Shown in pieces: positions 7,708 to 11,913 of a stretch of DNA of 11,913 nucleotides (its first letter is position 1; each line of letters opens with the position of its first letter). Under the pieces are notes generated by a model. The model had not been told where the DNA came from and did not search any database. It saw only the letters and a program-made list of their open reading frames with translations. Position numbers and translations under genes: made by a program. Origin of the DNA: G020350405 sp964513655 (GTDB lineage Bacteria; Planctomycetota; Phycisphaerae; Sedimentisphaerales; Anaerobacaceae). Location: the NCBI GenBank assembly GCA_964513655.1, contig CAZENQ010000097.1:1-11913 (forward strand), read 5' to 3'.

Positions 7708-7713
7708 CTCTCC
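7708..7713 (-). promoter_or_regulatory. Shine-Dalgarno supporting the GTG start of the dehydrogenase
   Basis: On the minus strand this reads GGAGAG, 5 bases before the GTG at 7702. It supports the non-ATG start, which also places the initiator at the normal family N-terminus (MKAVVL when GTG is read as Met). Confidence 0.7.
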
Positions 7714-7841
7714 GAGAAAATGTTACCTTTGCACACTGCTAACGTAAAATTCACCTTTACTTATGTTAATTAAGAAGATACGACTTTATAACAAAAAATC
7801 ATGTCTTTTCCCATGATAATTATTCGCACCCACAACTCTTA

Positions 7842-7869
7842 TTGTCAGGACTGACCACAATAATATAGT
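7842..7869 (+). promoter_or_regulatory. Candidate promoter for the pseudopilin
   Basis: TTGTCA (7842-7847) and TATAGT (7864-7869) are spaced 16 bases apart, each matching 5 of 6 consensus bases. The predicted start is near 7876, giving a leader of about 140 bases, much longer than those of the gspE genes here. No closer convincing plus-strand promoter was seen. Confidence 0.5.
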
Positions 7870-7972
7870 AACATCACTTTTGAGATATCCCCCGTCCCAT
7901 AACGTGGCCCACCAAATTAAGTTCCGGGCTTCATAGGTCGATAATGAGAGAAGTTGGTTTAATGCGCTGACG

Positions 7973-7993
7973 GTGCATTTGTTAGCAATGCAC
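7973..7993 (+). promoter_or_regulatory. Hairpin in the pseudopilin leader
   Basis: GTGCATT (7973-7979) and AATGCAC (7987-7993) form a perfect 7-base-pair stem with a 7-base loop, ending 22 bases before the ATG at 8016. There is no T-tract, so it is not a terminator. It could affect ribosome access or RNA stability, or be part of a larger structured leader. No known riboswitch class was recognised. Confidence 0.45.
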
Positions 7994-8015
7994 GACCATG
8001 TAACGAGACACAAAA

Positions 8016-8471
8016 ATGAAGAGAGCCTTCTCACTCACTGAATTATTGATAACAGTTGCTGTCCTCGGCATCCTCGCCGCTGTTGCTCTGCCCGTCTTTC
8101 AGTCGCACACCCGGCAAGCCAGAGAAGCCGCAGCAAAGGATAACCTGCGCATTTTGCGAAACGCAATTGAGCTTTACGCCGCTCAGCATAATGGCATCCC
8201 GCCTGGATATCCAGCCAACGACCCTTCACGCTCGCCCGGAAGCCTGCCATTCACATTTCAATTGATTGGAAACGGCAAATACATCTCTGAATACCCGAAA
8301 AACCCATTTAACGGCTACACCGCAATAACATTCGTTGGCAATGATGAGGATTTTCCGGCCGGTCCGTCTGGAAGCCACCTTTATGGCTGGATATATAAGC
8401 CCGCAACTAAGAAAATCAGGCTGGATTGCCTCGGCACAGACTCGGCCGGCGCCCCCTACTTTGACTACTGA
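8016..8471 (+). CDS. Prepilin-type (pseudopilin, GspG-like) protein
   Basis: This 151-residue pilin-like protein has a class III signal. A short leader MKRA would be cut by prepilin peptidase before F5, which would then be N-methylated. The mature N-terminus FSLTELLITVAVLGILAAVA has Glu at position 5 and forms the hydrophobic assembly helix. The -1 residue is Ala rather than the usual Gly. Residues 40-60 continue the amphipathic helix, and the rest is a small globular head with a GspG-like PKNPFN element (94-99) and a polar end at FDY. The mature size of 147 residues fits a major pseudopilin or minor pilin. It is the only confident plus-strand gene and stands alone, divergent from the dehydrogenase and several kilobases from the ATPase genes. 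It could feed the nearby machine or another pseudopilus. The Shine-Dalgarno is weak (GAGAC). Confidence 0.9.
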   Translation: MKRAFSLTELLITVAVLGILAAVALPVFQSHTRQAREAAAKDNLRILRNAIELYAAQHNGIPPGYPANDPSRSPGSLPFTFQLIGNGKYISEYPKNPFNGYTAITFVGNDEDFPAGPSGSHLYGWIYKPATKKIRLDCLGTDSAGAPYFDY

Positions 8472-8590
8472 AAAACCGCGTATCAGCAGCGCCAGTTTGT
8501 TAAGCTTAAAAAGTCAGGACATGAAAAGGGGCAAAATGAGTCACGCCTGAGAGGTCGTTGTCGAGCACTTTCTAAGTGGCTTCCACCGCC

Positions 8591-10615
8591 TCAGAAATCC
8601 CGCTGCAGCCACGGATCAGTAGCTTCCTCCCTCTCCTTTTTCCGCGACTGTGCCGCCTGAAGAGCGCCGCTCGCCTGGGACCAGTCTGGCCTCAATTCGA
8701 GCGCCTTCCTATAGTATATGATGGCCTTTTCGAATTCCTCTCGTTCAAGCATAATATTGCCGAGACTGTAATGCGCCTCCGCAAACTCAGGATCCAGCTC
8801 CAGAGCCCTGCTATAATGTTCTATCGCTTCACTAAGTTTGCCTTGCCTCCTATAAGCATGGCCCAGATTGAAGTATGCCTCGGCCATTTCAGGGTCCATT
8901 TTCAGGGCCTCGGAATATTGAGAAATCGCATCTTCAAGACGCTCCTGCGCCGAAAAGGCTATTCCCAACCTCAAGTGGGCCCAGGAAACATACGCCTCAA
9001 GGTATCCAAGCGATTCATCTTCCGGCCGGCGGGCCTTCTCCTCTTCTACACGCGACAAAAACTTGGAATAATGCTTGACTGACTCGGCAATATTATTTCT
9101 CCCCATCGCGATGCCGCCCAACAGGTAGAAATTAAGAATATAGTCGGGATGTTCCGCGACCATCTTGTTGCACATGGCCTCCGCCTCGGAATACTGTTGC
9201 CTCTTAATAAACACCCACGCCGACATAACTTGCTTGTGCAGGAGATTAAAATCCTTCGGGTCGTTTTTGCTGCTGTCAAATTCAAAATCTACATCCGTAC
9301 TGCCCGCCGCCACGTATCCCAGAGATTCCAGACGTCTCCTGCTCTCTGCGCTTAGCACAAACTTATCTTCCGCCTCCTCGGTTCGCACCTGCTCCTCTAT
9401 TATCAGCTTCAGATGCTCCTGCAACAGCCGGGCACGCTTGGGGTCTTTACTGAAAAGATTTTCTTCCTCACGAGGGCCTTGATTAAGGTCGTAAAGCTCC
9501 TGTCGCGGGGCCTGGATGTACTTCCATGGGTAGTTCACTACGCCTAAAAGCGGAGGGCAGTCATATCGTGTCGGAAGAAACGATTCACAATAAATATACC
9601 TGTCTGTCTTCTCGATGTCTCCTCTCCTTTTTAAAAACCGTGAAAGGTCCACCCCGTGTATAGTCGAGGGCGGCGTAATACCCAGCACGCCGCAAATAGT
9701 CGGAACAATGTCAACCAGGCCCGCCGTCTCGTTGACCCTCTTACCTTCCGCCCCCCCGGGTACTTTGATGACCAAAGGAACATGGACCGTGCTTTGATAG
9801 ATATAGTAGCCGTGCTCACGCTCACGGTGCTCGCCAAACCCTTCTCCATGGTCAGATGTAATGATTAACAGCGTGGAATCATAAAGATTCAGCTCTTTTA
9901 GTTTCTTTATTACCTGACCAATACAATAATCCGTATAGGCGACCTCGCCCGCGTAAGGGCGACCGGCAAACGTTGACGCAAACGGCTCGGGCGGCTCGTA
10001 TGGAGAGTGGGGGTCATAGTAATGCAGGAAAAGAAAGAACCGTTCATCTTGGTGTCTTTCCAGCCACTCACAGGCAACACGGCTCGCCTCACCGCCCTTG
10101 CGCTCGTTATGATAGAAAACCGGTATCGGCTCCACAAACTCGTCGTCATAACTGTCAAAACCCTGGTTCAGGCCAAACTCCGAATCCAGAACATACGTGC
10201 TGACTATCGCGCCGGTGCTGTAACCTTCTCGCTGCAGTACCTCGCCAACCGTCACGGAGGACTCCTCCAGCCGATAGCCGAGGTTGTGATGAACGCCATG
10301 ATAGAGCGGAGTTGTACCGGTCAGCATCGAAGAATGGGCCGGCAGAGTAAGCGCAATCGGCGTCAGTACATGATTGAAAACTATTGCCTCTTCCGCAACA
10401 GCGTCTATGTTAGGGGTGGTCCTGCCAGGATAGCCGTAGCAGCTTAAGCTGTCCGCCCGGCAGGTATCCATGCTGATGAGCACGATGTGGCGAATCTCTT
10501 TGCGCAAACCAGCGACACGCTCGAAAAACCACATCGCCGCACCGCACACCACCAGACCCAGCACTATAACACGCCACCAGGAAAAATTTCGCCTTCTCTT
10601 CAACTTCTCGCCCAT
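8591..10615 (-). CDS. Membrane-anchored sulfatase-like (alkaline phosphatase superfamily) protein with C-terminal TPR repeats
   Basis: The protein has 674 residues. KRRR is followed by one membrane segment (about residues 13-31), placing the rest outside the cytoplasmic membrane. The sulfatase-like domain spans about 40-420. Likely metal ligands are D50 (ISMDTCRAD), D255 and H256 (SDHGEGFGEH). Conserved HYYDPHSPYEPP (198-209) and ELYDLNQGPREEENL (373-387) complete the fold. At the nucleophile position the motif reads ALTLPAHSSMLTG: Thr90 stands where sulfatases have the Cys/Ser converted to formylglycine, and His94 where they have Arg. A classical sulfatase reaction is therefore unlikely; Thr is the nucleophile in phosphodiesterase/phosphotransferase members of the superfamily. 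Residues about 455-650 hold TPR repeats, the last three very regular. A TTG start at 10666 is open, but the ATG at 10615 gives the better N-terminus. Substrate unknown. Confidence 0.9.
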   Translation of the reverse strand: MGEKLKRRRNFSWWRVIVLGLVVCGAAMWFFERVAGLRKEIRHIVLISMDTCRADSLSCYGYPGRTTPNIDAVAEEAIVFNHVLTPIALTLPAHSSMLTGTTPLYHGVHHNLGYRLEESSVTVGEVLQREGYSTGAIVSTYVLDSEFGLNQGFDSYDDEFVEPIPVFYHNERKGGEASRVACEWLERHQDERFFLFLHYYDPHSPYEPPEPFASTFAGRPYAGEVAYTDYCIGQVIKKLKELNLYDSTLLIITSDHGEGFGEHREREHGYYIYQSTVHVPLVIKVPGGAEGKRVNETAGLVDIVPTICGVLGITPPSTIHGVDLSRFLKRRGDIEKTDRYIYCESFLPTRYDCPPLLGVVNYPWKYIQAPRQELYDLNQGPREEENLFSKDPKRARLLQEHLKLIIEEQVRTEEAEDKFVLSAESRRRLESLGYVAAGSTDVDFEFDSSKNDPKDFNLLHKQVMSAWVFIKRQQYSEAEAMCNKMVAEHPDYILNFYLLGGIAMGRNNIAESVKHYSKFLSRVEEEKARRPEDESLGYLEAYVSWAHLRLGIAFSAQERLEDAISQYSEALKMDPEMAEAYFNLGHAYRRQGKLSEAIEHYSRALELDPEFAEAHYSLGNIMLEREEFEKAIIYYRKALELRPDWSQASGALQAAQSRKKEREEATDPWLQRDF

Positions 10616-10684
10616 AATATTGCCATCTAAATAAATTAACCGTGCCGCGCAGGGCTCGCCGCACAAAAAACCAATTCAATATAT

Positions 10685-10713
10685 ATTATACCCGCCAGGT
10701 GAGGCTGATACAA
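10685..10713 (-). promoter_or_regulatory. Promoter candidate for the sulfatase-like/TPR gene
   Basis: On the minus strand a perfect TATAAT (-10, 10685-10690) lies 17 bases from TTGTAT (-35, 10708-10713), which matches only 3 of 6 bases. It gives a leader of about 63 bases before the ATG at 10615. The leader contains an imperfect GC-rich hairpin (10642-10664) that also covers the rejected upstream TTG start. Confidence 0.6.
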
Positions 10714-10772
10714 CAAATTGCAGACAAATTGATTCCGCCCCCGTGTGTAAGCAGCTTGTTGATGATAAAGAT

Positions 10773-10805
10773 AAAAAGAGGCAGGCCTTCTGACTGACCT
10801 GCCTC
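10773..10805 (-). terminator. Intrinsic terminator after the PEP-CTERM gene
   Basis: On the minus strand the arms GAGGCAGG (10798-10805) and CCTGCCTC (10778-10785) make a perfect 8-base-pair GC-rich stem with a 12-base loop, followed by TTTTT (10773-10777) and further T-rich sequence. It begins 49 bases after the stop codon at 10854, so the PEP-CTERM gene is the last gene of its transcript and the sulfatase-like gene has a separate one. Confidence 0.88.
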
Positions 10806-10853
10806 ATTTCTCTCTAATTTGTTGGTTTTAGACGCGTCTGTTCAGTTACTACA

Positions 10854-11387
10854 TTACTTGCGACGGCGCAGGAGCAATCCGCCAAGTCCCAGTAGCGCAA
10901 TCGTCATCGGCTCAGGGATTATCGTGTAATCAAAACTATCCGCCGGCGTCGCGAAATTGTCGTGCGCGAAGAAATTAACCGTACCGGTGTCGTCTATATT
11001 GCCTGTTAGTTCCATCAGGAACTGTATGCCGGCCTCTATAGGGGTGACCGTGAAATCCGCCTGCATCAGATAACCGATACCCATGTAATAGGGAGCCCCC
11101 GAGTAGTCATAGGGGCCGTAGATGGCGCCGCCATCACCCGGATAACCCGGCTGACCAGCAGTCGTTTCAGCTACGCGCCCGTTTCCCAAAGCGCCGCTGC
11201 CGCCAACCCCGAGGAGGACGTATCCGGGCCACGCCGCCGTGTCGTCCGAGTAGACCTGGACTGTCTCGCCTGATACCCAGCCAACAGTTCCCGGGAGTTC
11301 CTGATTGTTCCTCCGCAGCGAAAGCTCCGCGCTTGCCGTCGACGCCACGCCAAGTACCAACACTAAAATTAACAACTTTTTCACCAT
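10854..11387 (-). CDS. Small secreted protein with PEP-CTERM sorting signal
   Basis: This 177-residue exported protein is probably handled by an exosortase/PEP-CTERM system. Residues 1-20 are a signal peptide (MVKKLLILVLVLGVASTASA, predicted cut before E21). The mature part is Gly-, Tyr- and acid-rich, with no Cys and no recognised catalytic domain. The tail has IPEP (157-160), a hydrophobic stretch TIALLGLGGLLL and RRRK at the very end, the tripartite PEP-CTERM layout. The frame is open upstream to 11453, but the ATG at 11387 has AAAGGAG 7 bases upstream and starts exactly at the signal peptide. Family knowledge says such proteins are cut at the PEP tail and released or attached to extracellular matrix. 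No exosortase is in the window. The function of the mature domain is unknown. Confidence 0.88.
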   Translation of the reverse strand: MVKKLLILVLVLGVASTASAELSLRRNNQELPGTVGWVSGETVQVYSDDTAAWPGYVLLGVGGSGALGNGRVAETTAGQPGYPGDGGAIYGPYDYSGAPYYMGIGYLMQADFTVTPIEAGIQFLMELTGNIDDTGTVNFFAHDNFATPADSFDYTIIPEPMTIALLGLGGLLLRRRK

Positions 11388-11394
11388 CACATTG

Positions 11395-11401
11395 CTCCTT
11401 T
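11395..11401 (-). promoter_or_regulatory. Shine-Dalgarno of the PEP-CTERM gene
   Basis: AAAGGAG on the minus strand, 7 bases before the ATG at 11387. It decides for this start over the longer open frame beginning at 11453, whose extra 22 residues are polar and would hide the signal peptide. Confidence 0.75.
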
Positions 11402-11484
11402 CAAAAATGCAGTTATTTTCTTTAAAATGACATTTACGCTTTTCTGACGACATTTATTTTCAAACCTTTCTCATTTCACGCTGT

Positions 11485-11513
11485 ATGCTAAACTAGGCCG
11501 TTTAACCTGTTAA
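11485..11513 (-). promoter_or_regulatory. Promoter candidate A for the PEP-CTERM gene
   Basis: On the minus strand TTAACA (-35, 11508-11513; 5 of 6) and TAGCAT (-10, 11485-11490; 4 of 6) are 17 bases apart, giving a leader of about 90 bases. The -35 overlaps a small palindrome, TTAAC-CT-GTTAA (11502-11513), which could be an operator. It competes with candidate B at 11630-11658. Confidence 0.35.
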
Positions 11514-11530
11514 CTTGCCAAAAATTCTTC

Positions 11531-11564
11531 AGATGCACGCGAAAAACGCAGAATAAAAGCATCT
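11531..11564 (-). promoter_or_regulatory. Nested hairpin upstream of the PEP-CTERM gene
   Basis: AGATGC (11559-11564 on the minus strand) pairs with GCATCT (11531-11536). Inside it GCG and CGC (11547-11549 and 11539-11541) pair around a five-base T loop. If promoter B is used, this structure is in the 5' leader RNA of the PEP-CTERM gene. There is no trailing T-tract to make it a terminator. Confidence 0.35.
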
Positions 11565-11569
11565 AACGG

Positions 11570-11607
11570 TGAGTTCTCTCTATTACCCCATTACTGATGA
11601 GTTCTCT
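11570..11607. repeat. Two direct copies of a 10-base motif
   Basis: TGAGTTCTCT occurs exactly at 11570-11579 and at 11598-11607, with starts 28 bases apart. It lies between the two promoter candidates of the PEP-CTERM gene. It may be a paired protein-binding site or part of a structured leader. Only two copies are seen. Confidence 0.45.
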
Positions 11608-11625
11608 TGTCCCCCAATAGGACAA
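11607..11625. repeat. Inverted repeat/hairpin just downstream of promoter candidate B
   Basis: TTGTCC (11607-11612) and GGACAA (11620-11625) are perfect 6-base arms around a 7-base loop. On the minus strand it would sit at the very 5' end of a transcript from candidate promoter B, a position used by RNA-stabilising 5' stem-loops and by operators. Confidence 0.4.
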
Positions 11626-11629
11626 CCGG

Positions 11630-11658
11630 ATTATATCACAACGGCAAACCCAATGCAA
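11630..11658 (-). promoter_or_regulatory. Promoter candidate B for the PEP-CTERM gene
   Basis: On the minus strand a perfect TATAAT (11630-11635) lies 17 bases from TTGCAT (11653-11658, 3 of 6). The three other minus-strand promoters called here also have exact TATAAT with 17-base spacers, which favours this site. The leader would be about 236 bases and would contain the hairpin at 11607-11625, the direct repeats and the nested hairpin. Confidence 0.4.
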
Positions 11659-11871
11659 GCAAAAAATCCCCCTTTCCCAAAAAAATCTTAAAAAACCTGA
11701 TAAATGCCGTTTAACGGCTCAAAAAGGGCTTTCCCCCGTCCAAAAATCTGCCTCGTGGCGCTCTCACGGCAGCACTTTTGGCAGAACCCCGGTATTATGA
11801 GATGGCGAACGGGGACGAATGTAATAAAATTGAAGGCATATGGGAAGTTTCCATTCATTGGAGGGAACCAA

Positions 11872-11913
11872 ATGCTGCTGGCGATGTCCAAAAGTAAGAA
11901 GGCCCGAAGGACT
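11872..11913 (+). CDS. Possible start of an unidentified gene running off the right edge
   Basis: An ATG at 11872 follows GGAGGG with 6 bases between, a good Shine-Dalgarno. The 14 codons before the edge read MLLAMSKSKKARRT, basic and without a recognised family. The same frame is open back to an ATG at 11704 (70 codons in all, the upstream stop being TAA at 11701), so translation could start further left. A competing minus-strand ORF at 11688-11891 has no Shine-Dalgarno. Without more sequence this could be a real gene or chance. Confidence 0.25.
   Translation, partial: MLLAMSKSKKARRT

Larger units (their letters stand above)
7703..8015. other. Gene-free divergent region between the dehydrogenase and the pseudopilin
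   Basis: This 313-base AT-rich stretch holds no convincing gene. A minus-strand ORF at 7786-8034 overlaps the pseudopilin start, lacks a Shine-Dalgarno and has unconvincing composition. Seen here: the dehydrogenase Shine-Dalgarno (7708-7713), a TATAAA on the minus strand (7785-7790) without a matching -35, an 8-base palindrome TTAATTAA (7766-7773), a plus-strand promoter candidate (7842-7869) and a hairpin (7973-7993) near the pseudopilin start. If that promoter is right, about 140 bases are untranslated leader. Confidence 0.6.
11388..11913. other. 526-base stretch without a confident gene
   Basis: It holds the promoter, repeat and hairpin candidates listed for the PEP-CTERM gene, several A/T tracts, and a short perfect hairpin GCCGT-TTA-ACGGC (11706-11718). 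On the minus strand T-runs follow that hairpin only after about 9 bases, so I do not call it a terminator. Past 11700 both strands have open frames (see the right-edge partial ORF), and neither is convincing enough for a firm gene call. Confidence 0.5.

Noticed and set aside
7720..7748. TTTACG-17-TAACAT as a promoter for the dehydrogenase
   Set aside because: Transcription would start inside or next to the Shine-Dalgarno at 7708-7713, and both boxes match poorly.
7786..8034. 82-residue minus-strand ORF in the divergent region
   Set aside because: It overlaps the pseudopilin start and its leader, lacks a Shine-Dalgarno and has Trp/Ser-rich composition unlike the neighbouring genes.
8472..8590. 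Shared terminator between the convergent pseudopilin and sulfatase-like genes
   Set aside because: I looked for a stem plus T-tract on either strand. Only a loop-less palindrome TTAAGCTTAA (8500-8509) and short weak stems are present, so no terminator is called.
8576..9082. 168-residue plus-strand ORF
   Set aside because: It is antisense to the TPR coding part of the sulfatase-like gene. TPR codon periodicity opens the opposite strand, and no Shine-Dalgarno or domain was seen.
10007..10447. 146-residue plus-strand ORF
   Set aside because: It is a shadow of the sulfatase-like catalytic domain on the minus strand; its translation matches nothing recognised.
10616..10666. TTG start giving a 17-residue extension of the sulfatase-like protein
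   Set aside because: It is a non-ATG codon without a Shine-Dalgarno, and the region can fold into a hairpin. The ATG at 10615 places a basic patch and membrane segment at the normal position.
11706..11718. GCCGT-TTA-ACGGC hairpin as an intrinsic terminator
   Set aside because: The stem is only 5 base pairs, and on the minus strand the T-run starts about 9 bases after it. No upstream gene ends nearby in the window.
11688..11891. 67-residue minus-strand ORF with several cysteines
   Set aside because: There is no ribosome-binding site at either possible start, no recognised zinc or other domain, and the plus strand is equally open with a better ribosome site.

Overview
The window most resembles the chromosome of a planctomycete, probably a Phycisphaerae/Sedimentisphaerales-type bacterium. 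This is an inference from gene content, not from a marker gene. The hints are a small secreted protein with a PEP-CTERM tail, a membrane-anchored sulfatase-like enzyme fused to TPR repeats, a stand-alone prepilin-type protein with a GspG-like head, and a type IV pilus/type II secretion ATPase cluster carrying MshEN-type N-termini. Coding density is ordinary. Almost everything is on the minus strand; the only confident plus-strand gene is the pseudopilin. No rRNA, tRNA, CRISPR array, transposase or phage gene was seen.

Layout from left to right: the N-terminal part of a gspF/pilC inner-membrane platform gene runs off the left edge (1-381, minus), preceded by gspE/pilB copy 1 (443-2212). A 250-base gap (2213-2462) holds a clear promoter for gspE1 and a clear intrinsic terminator for the unit upstream. 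That unit is gspE/pilB copy 2 (3628-5364) followed by pilT (2463-3599), driven by a near-consensus promoter at 5400-5428. Upstream lie a cinA-type nicotinamide-nucleotide amidase (5431-6663) and a sorbitol/xylitol-type zinc dehydrogenase (6668-7702), 4 bases apart and probably co-translated. A 313-base gene-free stretch separates the dehydrogenase from the divergent pseudopilin (8016-8471, plus). Converging on the pseudopilin is the sulfatase-like/TPR protein (8591-10615, minus). Next is the PEP-CTERM protein (10854-11387, minus) with its own terminator. The last 526 bases hold candidate promoter and leader-RNA structure plus a weak plus-strand partial ORF at the right edge.

How they fit together: the two GspE/PilB assembly ATPases, the PilT retraction ATPase and the GspF/PilC platform are cytoplasmic and inner-membrane parts of a type IV pilus or pseudopilus machine, and the pseudopilin is a possible substrate. 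Two assembly ATPases in separate transcription units suggest either two machines or one machine with two alternative motors. The sulfatase-like protein lacks the Cys/Ser that becomes formylglycine and has Thr there instead, so it is unlikely to be a classical sulfatase. I did not find a convincing novel defence or mobile system. The most interesting items are the duplicated ATPase layout, the threonine-type sulfatase-like/TPR protein, and the possible structured 5' leaders of the pseudopilin and PEP-CTERM genes.
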